A stretch of DNA of 64,000 nt from an uncultured Sphingomonadaceae bacterium (GTDB taxonomy: Bacteria; Pseudomonadota; Alphaproteobacteria; Sphingomonadales; Sphingomonadaceae): contig CANKZR010000001.1 of assembly GCA_947488625.1 (NCBI GenBank), forward strand, positions 62,001 through 126,000, written 5' to 3'. Below are positions 51,842 through 60,189 of this stretch, piece after piece. The notes under the pieces are model-generated. The model ran no database searches, was not told where the DNA came from, and saw only the letters and a list, made by a program, of their open reading frames with translations. Numbering within the stretch: the stretch's first letter is position 1; every line of letters begins with the position of its first letter. The position numbers and the translations under genes are program-made.

Positions 51842-52834
51842 TTACGCGGTCGGTTCGAGAGCCAGCAGAGCAAAGCTGGCGAGCCAGTGGGACCCCATGT
51901 AATCACCGTCCACCACGTCCATCGAGGCATCGAGATGCGCCCTGGCGCTTTCGCGTAGCTGGGACGCGCGCGCGTCATTGCCAAGATGTGCGGCAATTTC
52001 GCGCAAGGCCCATGCGCGGCTGAGGTTCAATCCGTCGAGATGTGCCATCTTCCCGTCTGTCGGATCGGTCACCGTGACCGGATGGCAGGCGCGTTCCAGC
52101 CATCCCCCTTCGGGCAGCACGCGGGCGAACCATTGCCGGAAATCCTCCAGCGGCAAGACGCGGCGCATTAGCAGACTTACCGAGAGCACCGGCGACAGGA
52201 ACGAATCGCCGCCGATATCCCACCCGTGATATTCGGGCAGTTCGCCGAACTGGGCGCGAGCATAGTCAGCGATCACCGCGCGCAGATCAAGGTCGAACCC
52301 TTCCGCCCATTCATGCGCCAGCGTCAGCGCGAACGCGGTGTTGGCGTGGGTGCCGGTGGTGATCGGATGCGCGAGCTTGGGCAGGTAGTCGCGAAAGCCT
52401 GCTGCGAAATGGCGCGCCAGTGGCTCGAGCAGCACGGCCCAGTCCTCGTTTTCATGGCGGCTGGCTTCGAGGTGCAGATAGAGCAGCCACGCCCAGCCAT
52501 AGGGCCGCTCGAACCCGCGGGAAGCCGGCCTTTGCGCATAGGCGAGCTCGGCGGCGAGCTTTTCTATTGTAAGGGTGTCCGTCGCAAGCGCCGTGATCTG
52601 CGGCGATTGCGGCATCTCGGGAAAAAGGCGGCGCAGCGTCAGTAGGGTCCACCAGCTGTGCACGCAGGAATGCCAGTCGAAACTGCCGAAGAAAGCCGGG
52701 TGCATTTCGCGCGGGGTCAGCGCATCCTGTGGACCGGTCAGCACGTGGCCAATGGAGTTGGGATATTCCTGCCCCACGTGGCCCAGCGCGGTGCGGGCAA
52801 ACCGGCGCGCCAGTGTCTCGTCCAGCCGCCTCAT
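51842..52834 (-). CDS. DUF2891 family protein
   Basis: A 330-residue soluble protein matching DUF2891. HPAFFGSFDWHSCVHSWWTLLTLRRLFPE (about residues 45-73) is the family signature, with further conserved blocks RPYGWAWLLYLHLEA, TGTHANTAFALTLAHEWA and HGWDIGGDSFLSP. The His/Trp-rich helical pattern suggests an alpha/alpha-barrel, possibly a glycan-active or epimerase-like fold; no activity is known to me. Its ATG overlaps the stop of the upstream oxoprolinase-type gene by 4 bases, so the two are co-translated. Confidence 0.85.
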   Translation of the reverse strand: MRRLDETLARRFARTALGHVGQEYPNSIGHVLTGPQDALTPREMHPAFFGSFDWHSCVHSWWTLLTLRRLFPEMPQSPQITALATDTLTIEKLAAELAYAQRPASRGFERPYGWAWLLYLHLEASRHENEDWAVLLEPLARHFAAGFRDYLPKLAHPITTGTHANTAFALTLAHEWAEGFDLDLRAVIADYARAQFGELPEYHGWDIGGDSFLSPVLSVSLLMRRVLPLEDFRQWFARVLPEGGWLERACHPVTVTDPTDGKMAHLDGLNLSRAWALREIAAHLGNDARASQLRESARAHLDASMDVVDGDYMGSHWLASFALLALEPTA

Positions 52835-55800
52835 GGCTTTCTCGACCCGTATCCCCCGCCACCCGGCGTGCGGATCACGATGGCATCGCCGGGCGCCATG
52901 TCGGCAGCGCCTGTAGCACCCAGATCGAGGGTCGAGCCGTCCTTGCGTTCCACGAAGGTCTCCCCGGCCGCCGCATCGCCGCCGCCCGCGATACCGCGCG
53001 GGGCAACCTTGCGCCGGTTGGCGAGGATCTGCGCCTGCATCGGCTCCAGGAAACGGATGATCCGCTCAACCCCTTCGCCGCCTTGCCACTGGCCCGCGCC
53101 GCCCGACCCGCAGCGGATGGCAAAACGCTCGACCCGCACAGGCAGGCGCGTCTCCAGCACCTCGGGATCGGTCAGGCGCGAATTGGTCATGTTGGTCTGC
53201 ACGGCATCCGTGCCATCGTGGCCATCGCCTGCGCCCGAGCCTCCTGCGATGGTTTCATAATATTGCCGATTGTCGTCACCGAAGGTGAAGTTGTTCATGG
53301 TGCCCTGCGCCGGAGCCAGCGCGCCGAGGGCAGCGAAGATCGTATCTGTCACGACCTGGCTCGTCTCCACATTGCCCGCCACCACGGCAGCGGGCGGGCG
53401 AGGTGACAGCATGGAGCCTTCGGGCACGACGATCTCCACCGGGCGCAGGCAGCCATCGTTCAGCGGAATATCGTCGTCGATCAGGCATCGCAGGCAATAG
53501 AGCACGGCGGCGCGCGTGATGGAGGCAGGAGCGTTGAAGTTGTTCGGCAGTTGCTCGCTGGTGCCGGTAAAATCGAAACGGGCGGTTTGGGCCTTCGCGT
53601 CGATATCGACTCCCACGCAAACCTGCGCGCCGTTGTCCATAGCGTAGGTGAAGCTGCCCGGCTTCAGCCGTTGCACCAGCGCGCGCACGGCGGCTTCGCC
53701 ATGGTTCAGCGCATGGCCCATATAGGCGTTGAGGACATCGCGGCCGTGTTCGCCTGCAGCATCGCCCAGCAGGTCCGCCCCGCGGGCGCAGGCGGCAAGC
53801 TGCGCCTTGAGGTCGGAGATATTGCGCGAAGGGTTGCGCGCCGGATACGCGCCCTTAGTCAGCAGCGCGCGAAGTTCCACTTCACAGAACCGCCCTTCGT
53901 CCACCAGCAGTACGTCATCGAGGCGAATGCCCTCTTCGTCTATGCTGGTGCTGCCGGGCGGCATGGAGCCGGGCGCCGTGCCGCCGATATCGGCATGGTG
54001 ACCGCGCGCCGCGACGAAGGCGTCGGGCCGGGTGCTTTGGCTCGATAGAAATACGGGCACGATCACCGTCACATCGGGCAGATGCGTGCCGCCTGCATAG
54101 GGATCATTCAGGCAATAGGCGTCGCCTCGACGGATTCCGCGCTGCGAACCTGCGCGGTTGTCCACGATGCGGCGGATGCTGGCCGACATGGAACCAAGGT
54201 GCACGGGAATATGCGGCGCATTGGCGATCAGCGATCCCTCGCCATCGAACAGGGCGCAGGAAAAATCCAGCCGTTCCTTGATGTTGACGCTGCTGGCCGT
54301 GCTTTCCAGCACCACGCCCATTTCCTCGGCGATGGCCATGAACATGTTGTTGAACACGGCAAGGCGGATCGGGTCCACCTCCACGCTATTCGGCGTACCC
54401 ATCGCTGGCGCGTGTTCACGCGGCTCGGTGCGGGTAAGGATCAGCGAACCGTCCTGCGCCAGCGTGGCGCGCCAGCCTCCCTCGACGATGGTGGTGGAGC
54501 CGGTATCGGGAATCATTGCCGGGCCGTCCAGCGATTGGCCGGGAGTGAGCGGGCCGCGCTCCTCCACCACACCCTGCGTGGCAAGCCCCCCGCTGCTGCC
54601 GCGCCCCTCCACGCTCAGCGCCTCCAGCACGATCGGCGCATCATCGTCAGACCAGCCAAAACGGCGACGATGTTCCTCGCGAAAGCGCGCGTCGGCATCG
54701 TCGCCCAACGGCAGGTCCAGCGTGGTGTCGCTCCCCTCGAACCGCAGGCGCATGCGGGGGATGAGGTCGATACGGTCTGCGGCAATGCCTTGCGCTACAA
54801 GGTCTTCGGTCACCGTCGTCTCGAGCCGCGCCAGCGGCTCGGCAAAATCATCGGTCAATGGGCGCACAACGCCTGCCTCTCGCATGGAAACGACCTGGGC
54901 CAAGCCGATGCCATAGGCGGACAGCATGCCCGCCAGGGGGTGAACCAGTACGGTTTCTATCCCCAACTCGTCCGCAACGCGGCAGGCGAACTGTCCGCCC
55001 GCCCCGCCGAAACAGGCCAGCGCATGGGTTGTCACGTCATGTCCGCGCGCGGTGGAAATGGTGCGGATGGCGTTGGCCATTTCGTCCACGGCAAGGGTGA
55101 GAAAACCCTCCGCCAGCGCTGCGATTTCCATTGGTTCGGGAAGCTGCCGTGCAATTTCCTCGATGCGGGCGCGACTGGCGCCGGGGTCCAGCGGCTGGTC
55201 GCCATCCGGGCCGAATACGCGCGGGAACTCGTCCGGATCGATCCGGCCCAGCACCAGGTTGCAATCGGTTACCGTCAGCGGTCCACCCTTGCGATAGCAG
55301 GCAGGGCCGGGATCGGCGCCCGCGCTTTGCGGGCCGACGCGCAGAGACTGGCCATCGAAGCGGCAGACGGAGCCGCCACCGGCTGCGACCGTGTGCACCT
55401 GCATCATGGGCGCGGCGATACGAATGCCCGCCACCACGCTGTCGCCGGTACGCTCGTATTCGCCGGAGTAGTGGCACACATCGGTGCTGGTGCCGCCCAT
55501 GTCGAACCCGATTAGTCTGTCGTAACCCAGCGCCCGCGCGGTTTCCGCCATGCCCACAACGCCGCCCGCTGGGCCTGACAGCACGGCATCCTTGCCGCGA
55601 AACACGCGCGCATCGGCGAGGCCACCGTTCGATTGCATGAAGCGGAGCGAGCCGTGATCGGGCAAGCGCGCAGCCAATTGTTCCACGTAGTCGCGGATAA
55701 CGGGCGAAAGGTAGGCGTCAGCCACCGAGGTGTCGCCTCGGGGCACCAGCTTGATAAGCGGGGACACCTCGTGGCTGGCACTCACCTGTGTGAAGCCAAG

Positions 55801-56337
55801 CTCACGAGCGATCTGCGCCAGTTTCGCCTCGTGGTCCTGATATTTCCAGCCGTGCATCAGAACGATGGCGAGCGCTTCGAAACCTTCCTCACGCAGGGCT
55901 GCGAGTTTCCGACGTATTGCGCCCTCGTCCAGCGGTACCAGCACCGCGCCATCCGCACCCATGCGCTCCCCAATCTCGACGGTGCGGCTTTCCAATCTCT
56001 CGGGCTTCACGATGTGGCGCGCAAAGATATCGGGCCGCGCCTGATTGCCGATTTTCAGCGCGTCGGCATGGCCTTGCGTGATTGCCAGTGCAACGCGCGG
56101 CCCCTCGCGTTCCAGCAGAGCATTGGTGGCAATCGTGGTTCCGATGCGCAATTCGCCGATTGGCGCATCGCCATGTTCGGCGATCAGGCGTCGCACGGCC
56201 TCGCTCGCGGCATCGGGATATTGCTCCGGATTGCTGGAAAGCAGCTTTGCCGTGACAATTTCACCTGAGGGCGTTTGCGCCACCACATCGGTGAATGTGC
56301 CGCCGCGATCGATGGCGAAGCGATAGGATCCGGTCAT
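52831..56337 (-). CDS. 5-oxoprolinase-type fused hydantoinase A/B protein
   Basis: A 1168-residue fusion. Residues 1 to about 640 are HyuA-like: FAIDRGGTFTDVVAQTP at the start, then TNALLEREG, GFDMGGTSTDVCHY and TVAAGGGSVCRFDGQSLRVGPQSAGADPGPACYRKGG. Residues about 655-1160 are HyuB-like: NNMFMAIAEEMGVVLESTASSVNIKERLDFSCALFD, HHADIGGTAPGSMPPGS and GGAGQWQGGEGVERIIRF. This architecture is that of ATP-dependent 5-oxoprolinase (5-oxoproline to glutamate). Relatives act on hydantoins, so the exact substrate is inferred. It overlaps the downstream DUF2891 gene. Confidence 0.92.
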   Translation of the reverse strand: MTGSYRFAIDRGGTFTDVVAQTPSGEIVTAKLLSSNPEQYPDAASEAVRRLIAEHGDAPIGELRIGTTIATNALLEREGPRVALAITQGHADALKIGNQARPDIFARHIVKPERLESRTVEIGERMGADGAVLVPLDEGAIRRKLAALREEGFEALAIVLMHGWKYQDHEAKLAQIARELGFTQVSASHEVSPLIKLVPRGDTSVADAYLSPVIRDYVEQLAARLPDHGSLRFMQSNGGLADARVFRGKDAVLSGPAGGVVGMAETARALGYDRLIGFDMGGTSTDVCHYSGEYERTGDSVVAGIRIAAPMMQVHTVAAGGGSVCRFDGQSLRVGPQSAGADPGPACYRKGGPLTVTDCNLVLGRIDPDEFPRVFGPDGDQPLDPGASRARIEEIARQLPEPMEIAALAEGFLTLAVDEMANAIRTISTARGHDVTTHALACFGGAGGQFACRVADELGIETVLVHPLAGMLSAYGIGLAQVVSMREAGVVRPLTDDFAEPLARLETTVTEDLVAQGIAADRIDLIPRMRLRFEGSDTTLDLPLGDDADARFREEHRRRFGWSDDDAPIVLEALSVEGRGSSGGLATQGVVEERGPLTPGQSLDGPAMIPDTGSTTIVEGGWRATLAQDGSLILTRTEPREHAPAMGTPNSVEVDPIRLAVFNNMFMAIAEEMGVVLESTASSVNIKERLDFSCALFDGEGSLIANAPHIPVHLGSMSASIRRIVDNRAGSQRGIRRGDAYCLNDPYAGGTHLPDVTVIVPVFLSSQSTRPDAFVAARGHHADIGGTAPGSMPPGSTSIDEEGIRLDDVLLVDEGRFCEVELRALLTKGAYPARNPSRNISDLKAQLAACARGADLLGDAAGEHGRDVLNAYMGHALNHGEAAVRALVQRLKPGSFTYAMDNGAQVCVGVDIDAKAQTARFDFTGTSEQLPNNFNAPASITRAAVLYCLRCLIDDDIPLNDGCLRPVEIVVPEGSMLSPRPPAAVVAGNVETSQVVTDTIFAALGALAPAQGTMNNFTFGDDNRQYYETIAGGSGAGDGHDGTDAVQTNMTNSRLTDPEVLETRLPVRVERFAIRCGSGGAGQWQGGEGVERIIRFLEPMQAQILANRRKVAPRGIAGGGDAAAGETFVERKDGSTLDLGATGAADMAPGDAIVIRTPGGGGYGSRKP

Positions 56338-56417
56338 GCCATCCTATCTAGGCGCGCAAGGGCAGCAAGCAAACACCTCTCCAAATGGCGTAGCCTTCAG
56401 TCCGGGTTGGCCCATGC

Positions 56418-56456
56418 AAAAGGCCCCGCCAGCCATTGGGCAAGCGGGGCCTTTTT
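56418..56456 (-). terminator. Intrinsic terminator after the DUF2171 gene
   Basis: A perfect 12-base-pair stem (AAAAGGCCCCGC with GCGGGGCCTTTT) encloses a 14-base loop, with T-runs on both strands (TTTTT on plus at 56452-56456, TTTT on minus). It lies 19 bases past the DUF2171 stop and also isolates the oxoprolinase operon from it. The leftward oxoprolinase gene therefore needs its own promoter in 56338-56417. Confidence 0.9.
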
Positions 56457-56474
56457 GATCGTCAGCGACTTTGC

Positions 56475-56699
56475 TTAGGAAGCGAGTCCTGCGGGAATTG
56501 TAGCGTCCTTCTTCAGATAGACGCGATTGTCATCGATACGGTCTACCGATTCCAGAGGCATATAGTGGTGCATATTGTCTTCGCTGTCGGTACGGGTCAG
56601 CTTGATGCGATCGTCCTCGACGTCATCGACTGTGCCAAGGTGCTGGCCTTCGAAGCTGGTGACTTCCATATGTTCTTTGATACGTAGCTTCTCGAACAT
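56475..56699 (-). CDS. DUF2171 family small protein
   Basis: A 74-residue protein that opens MFEKLRIKEHMEVTSFEGQHLGTVDDVEDDRIKLTR and continues with HYMPLESVDRIDDNRVYLKKDA. This is the DUF2171 pattern: a small beta-barrel reminiscent of PRC-barrel domains (V-x-S-x-x-G-x-x-x-G-x-V, then I-x-L). The function is unknown. The ATG follows GAGAGGA 7 bases upstream, so the longer frame to 56966 is rejected. It is monocistronic with a strong terminator, which suggests a well-expressed protein. Confidence 0.85.
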   Translation of the reverse strand: MFEKLRIKEHMEVTSFEGQHLGTVDDVEDDRIKLTRTDSEDNMHHYMPLESVDRIDDNRVYLKKDATIPAGLAS

Positions 56700-56847
56700 G
56701 AAATTTCCTCTCATTCTTATCAGGTTACACGAGAATAACGGTTGGGATGATGCGCTCGTTCCTCGCCTCGTCCCGGCGCGTAAACGGGTCATGGTGGACT
56801 GGCGCAAACGGCTTGCTGCACTAGGATAAACACGAAAGAGAAGATCG

Positions 56848-57582
56848 ATGGCCGGAACCGGATACGGCAGTCCCAAACGTCTGAACTGGAAGCTGATCGT
56901 GCTGATCGTGCTGCTGCACCTGGCCGGGCTTTTCGCGCTGGCCCGTGCGCTGGCGCCCGAATTCACCGCCAGCGTGATGGAGCAGGCGAGTTCATTCGTG
57001 ACGGTAACCGTCGCTACCTATGAGGAAGAGCCGCCGGAGGCGGAGCCGAGCATCGCCCCACCGCAACCTGACGAGGGGGCAGCCGCAGAAGCAGGCCGCG
57101 AAGCCGTGGCGCGCGAAGTCGTTGCACCCCCGCAGCCCTTGCCCCGGCCTAGCCCTGCACCGCGCGCATCCTCCACCGGAACGGCCAATGCCTCCGGCGC
57201 GACCGACAGCGGAGAAGGCACCGGCGCTGGCGGCCAGGGCAACGGTACCGGCAGCGGGCGCAGCGGATCGGGGCAGGGCGGAGCCGTGACGGTAGGCCCT
57301 TCGGTGCTTTCAGGCGAATTGAACGAGGCGCGCGATTTTCCTGTGCCCGAAGGCGGACGGGCGGCGCGGTTTGGCAAGTCTGTCATCGTGCACTTCACTG
57401 TCACCACCGATGGGCGGGCGCGCAATTGCACCGTCGCCAGCACGGGCGTGGATGCCGCCACCACCGCACGGGTATGCCCGCTGGTGGAGGAGCGCATCCG
57501 GTTCAACCCCGCCACCGCGCGGGACGGGTCGCCGGTAGAGGCGCCCTATGGCTATCGCGTCGATTTTCGGGCGCGCAATTGA
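56848..57582 (+). CDS. TonB-like energy-transducing protein
   Basis: A 244-residue protein. An N-terminal membrane helix (residues 14-36) is followed by a Pro/Glu-rich then Gly/Ser-rich spacer (residues 60-150) that would span the periplasm. The C-terminal TonB domain contains GKSVIVHFTVTTDGRARNCTVASTGVDAATTARVCPLVEERIRFNPA and ends PYGYRVDFRARN. The two cysteines in the domain are common in sphingomonad TonB proteins. ExbB/ExbD genes are not adjacent. Confidence 0.85.
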   Translation: MAGTGYGSPKRLNWKLIVLIVLLHLAGLFALARALAPEFTASVMEQASSFVTVTVATYEEEPPEAEPSIAPPQPDEGAAAEAGREAVAREVVAPPQPLPRPSPAPRASSTGTANASGATDSGEGTGAGGQGNGTGSGRSGSGQGGAVTVGPSVLSGELNEARDFPVPEGGRAARFGKSVIVHFTVTTDGRARNCTVASTGVDAATTARVCPLVEERIRFNPATARDGSPVEAPYGYRVDFRARN

Positions 57583-57625
57583 TATCGGGCTTGCACTGTG
57601 TGGCTGAATTTCACACTGCGGAACC

Positions 57626-58654
57626 ATGAGCATGATCCACCCGGTAATCCTTTGCGGCGGCAGCGGAACGCGCCTCTGGCCCCGCAGTCGCAAGGCCAAA
57701 CCCAAGCCTTTCCTGCCGCTGGTGGGGAAGCAGACGCTGTTCGAGGCGACACTGGCCCGAGTTGCCGATCGCGAGATGTTCGCCTCGCCCACCGTCGTGA
57801 CAGGATCTGCGCATCTGCCGCATGTCGAGGCGCAGCTACCCGGTAAAGCCGCGATCATCGTGGAACCGGAGGCGAAGAACACCGCCGCCGCCATCGCCCT
57901 TGCCGCCGCACGTCTGCCCGAAGATGCGATCATGCTGGTGTGTCCCAGCGACCATTACATCGCCGACGTCGCCGCCTTTCATGCGGCCATCGCCGACGCG
58001 GCAAGGTTGGCGAGCCAGGACTATATGGTCACCTTCGGCATAACACCCACCGCGCCGGAAACCGGCTTCGGCTACATCCGGCGCGGAGCGGCGATCGAAG
58101 GCGGCTTTGCGGTCGCGCAATTCGTTGAAAAACCGGAACTCGAGCGTGCAATCCAGTTTCTGGCCGCCGGCGAATACAGCTGGAACGGCGGGATCTTTGC
58201 CTTTCGTGCAGGAGCTTTCCTGGCTGAGCTGGCGCAGCACCGCCCTGCGCTGGCGGACGCCGTGACCCGCGCCATTGGCGAAGGGCGAACCGATGGCCCG
58301 CGCTTCCATCCCGATGGAGCGGCTTTCGCTGCCATCCAGCCCGAATCGGTGGACTACGCCGTGATGGAGGAAACCGCGCGCGCCGCCATGGTGCCGGTAT
58401 CGATGGGCTGGTCCGATATCGGCAACTGGCACGCCCTTCGCGATGCTCGTGCCGGCGACGATGCTGGCAACCGCGCAAGCGACAACGCCGAACTGGTGGA
58501 CTGCAGGAATGTCCTGGCCGACAGCGACGGTCCGCGCATCTGGGCCATCGGTCTGGAGGATGTCGCTATCGTCGTCGACGGTGACGATGTTCTCGTCACC
58601 TCGATGGAAGGGGCGCAAAAGGTTGGCAAGCTGACCGGCGCTGTGAAGCAATAG
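57626..58654 (+). CDS. manC: Mannose-1-phosphate guanylyltransferase
   Basis: A 342-residue sugar nucleotidyltransferase making GDP-mannose from GTP and mannose-1-phosphate. The signature ILCGGSGTRLWPRSRKAKPKPFLPLVG is at residues 7-33. PEAKNTAAAIALAA and CPSDHYIAD bind nucleotide and metal. FVEKPE and YSWNGGIFAFRA complete the sugar site. There is no C-terminal isomerase domain, so it is the monofunctional type. It likely supplies GDP-mannose to the exopolysaccharide cluster 6 kb upstream. Confidence 0.92.
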   Translation: MSMIHPVILCGGSGTRLWPRSRKAKPKPFLPLVGKQTLFEATLARVADREMFASPTVVTGSAHLPHVEAQLPGKAAIIVEPEAKNTAAAIALAAARLPEDAIMLVCPSDHYIADVAAFHAAIADAARLASQDYMVTFGITPTAPETGFGYIRRGAAIEGGFAVAQFVEKPELERAIQFLAAGEYSWNGGIFAFRAGAFLAELAQHRPALADAVTRAIGEGRTDGPRFHPDGAAFAAIQPESVDYAVMEETARAAMVPVSMGWSDIGNWHALRDARAGDDAGNRASDNAELVDCRNVLADSDGPRIWAIGLEDVAIVVDGDDVLVTSMEGAQKVGKLTGAVKQ

Positions 58655-58676
58655 CGGCCAGGCTTTGACGGATGGC

Positions 58677-59117
58677 ATGATCGTACAAACCATCCAGCTG
58701 GCGCTGGCACCGGTTTTCGTGCTGGTAGCGATTGCCAGCATCATGAACCCGCTGACATCGAGGCTGGGCCGCGTGGTGGACCGCAGCCGCGAGTTGCAGC
58801 GCCTCTATTCGCAAACCGAAGGGGAGGAGCACGACAATATCGTGCGCGAGGCCCGTTCACTGGACTTGCGGATCGATCTGATCGGGCGCGCCATCCTGGT
58901 GCTGGTGGTATCGGGCCTGTTTATCGGTCTGACGGTGGTGTTGCTGTTCCTGGAAGAATTAGCCGGTATCGGATTAACCGGCGTGGCAGCCGTCGCTTTC
59001 ATCATAGCTGTGGCCCTGTTGATGTGGGCGCTGCTGACATTTCTTCGCGAAACGCGCGAGGCCACGAAAACGCTGCGTATTCCTGAAATGTACCTGGAGA
59101 AAGAGCGGCAGCTCTAG
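58677..59117 (+). CDS. DUF2721 membrane protein
   Basis: A 146-residue protein of the DUF2721 family. Three membrane helices are visible: about residues 5-25, 68-90 and 96-120. RLGRVVDRSRELQRLY follows the first helix, a family hallmark, and the cytoplasmic loop is charged. The function is unknown. The ATG at 58677 with a GGA site is preferred over TTG 58665. Its stop overlaps the end of the convergent PHA-system gene by 4 bases. Confidence 0.85.
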   Translation: MIVQTIQLALAPVFVLVAIASIMNPLTSRLGRVVDRSRELQRLYSQTEGEEHDNIVREARSLDLRIDLIGRAILVLVVSGLFIGLTVVLLFLEELAGIGLTGVAAVAFIIAVALLMWALLTFLRETREATKTLRIPEMYLEKERQL

Positions 59118-59422
59118 CTTTCGGGCGGTGCCAGCATGCGCTGACCCTGATCGCGGATCGCCGCGTCGATCATCGGCTGCAGGAAGCCGAGCGCGGGCGG
59201 CAGCACCATGTGGAAGATAACCTTGTCGTCCTCCACATCGATATGTCCAGTAATCATCTGTCCCATCGCGTTGATCGACATGGTCATACGATCTTCGCTG
59301 GGCCAGCTCGTTTGCACATCGGCCATGCCGCCAGGAATATTGTCGGCGATCTTGTGGCTGTTGTCGGCCAGACGTCGGCGCACTTCTTCGCGGCCAAGAT
59401 CGTGCGGAATTTCAATATCCAT
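59114..59422 (-). CDS. Polyhydroxyalkanoic acid system family protein
   Basis: A 102-residue protein of the PHA_gran_rgn family: IEIPHDLGREEVRRRLADNSHKIADNIPGG at the N-terminus and MGQMITGHIDVEDDKVIFHMVLPPALGFLQPMI in the second half. These small proteins are named from genes near polyhydroxyalkanoate loci, but their function is poorly known. Here it is the last gene of the telA operon, sharing one base (TGATG) with the membrane protein gene upstream of it. No PHA synthase is in the window. Confidence 0.85.
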   Translation of the reverse strand: MDIEIPHDLGREEVRRRLADNSHKIADNIPGGMADVQTSWPSEDRMTMSINAMGQMITGHIDVEDDKVIFHMVLPPALGFLQPMIDAAIRDQGQRMLAPPES

Positions 59423-60189
59423 CAGTTGTCCTTGTCGGGCGGAGGAAGCGATGCGTCCTCTCCGCCATACTTGTAATCGAGATAACGATTCTTGATCGCC
59501 AGATCGTCCAGCGATCCTTCCGCCAGTTGCCGGGTTACATGGTCGATTTCCTTGCTGATCTTGCCCAGGCTATCCACCAGCTGCGCATCGGGACTGGACC
59601 CTGCGCGTTCCTCCCGGCGGAGCTTGTCGGGTATCCTGCGATAGGAATCGATGGTTTCAGGCAGGTACTCGCCCACCAGCTTGCGCGTTTCAGCCGCGGC
59701 AGGATGGGCCGGGTCGACATGCTCCAGCTGCTTGCCAAGGGCATCCAGCTGCACGCCCAGATCGTCCACCAGCCGTACGGCGGGTGGCGGCAGGGCAGGG
59801 CGCTGGCCCTCCAGCCACAGTTCGGTGCGGGCCACCAACTGCTTTGCATCCTGCGTGCGGGTCAGGTCGGCCCGCTGCGGGATCTTCACTTTCGGGTAAT
59901 TGGCAAAGATGAACGTGACGGCGATAATGGCAAGAAACGCGATCATCACACCCGTAAAGCCGATCCCGTTCAACGCCAGGCCCAGCACGCCAGATGCGAC
60001 CAGCACGGCGAGGATCCCGCCGAAAACCAGCTTTATCCGGGTCTTCAAGTTCTTCGAGCGCAGCGCCTTCGATCCCTGCCCGATGGCGGGGCCCGAAATG
60101 CGATGCCGTCCGCCATTCTGATTGTCGCGCAGTACAGCGCGGCTTTCGGACAGGATACGGTCGCTCTGCCGTGTCAGGTCTTCGGCCAT
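59422..60189 (-). CDS. Membrane protein of the telA operon, function unknown
   Basis: A 255-residue protein with two adjacent membrane helices (about residues 52-70 and 74-92, separated by NGIGFTG). A cytoplasmic, helical C-terminal half rich in Leu and charged residues follows (QLDALGKQLEHVDPAHPAAAETRKLVGEYLPETIDSYRRIPDKLRREER). The arrangement resembles 5-bromo-4-chloroindolyl phosphate hydrolysis XpaC-like partners of TelA, but I cannot confirm that family. It overlaps telA and the PHA-system gene by one base each, which strongly implies joint function. Confidence 0.75.
   Translation of the reverse strand: MAEDLTRQSDRILSESRAVLRDNQNGGRHRISGPAIGQGSKALRSKNLKTRIKLVFGGILAVLVASGVLGLALNGIGFTGVMIAFLAIIAVTFIFANYPKVKIPQRADLTRTQDAKQLVARTELWLEGQRPALPPPAVRLVDDLGVQLDALGKQLEHVDPAHPAAAETRKLVGEYLPETIDSYRRIPDKLRREERAGSSPDAQLVDSLGKISKEIDHVTRQLAEGSLDDLAIKNRYLDYKYGGEDASLPPPDKDN

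Noticed and set aside
54082-55515. Long open frame (477 codons) on the plus strand opposite the oxoprolinase gene
   Set aside because: It lies wholly antisense to a gene with clear domains, and its translation is rich in His, Arg and Gly without any domain.
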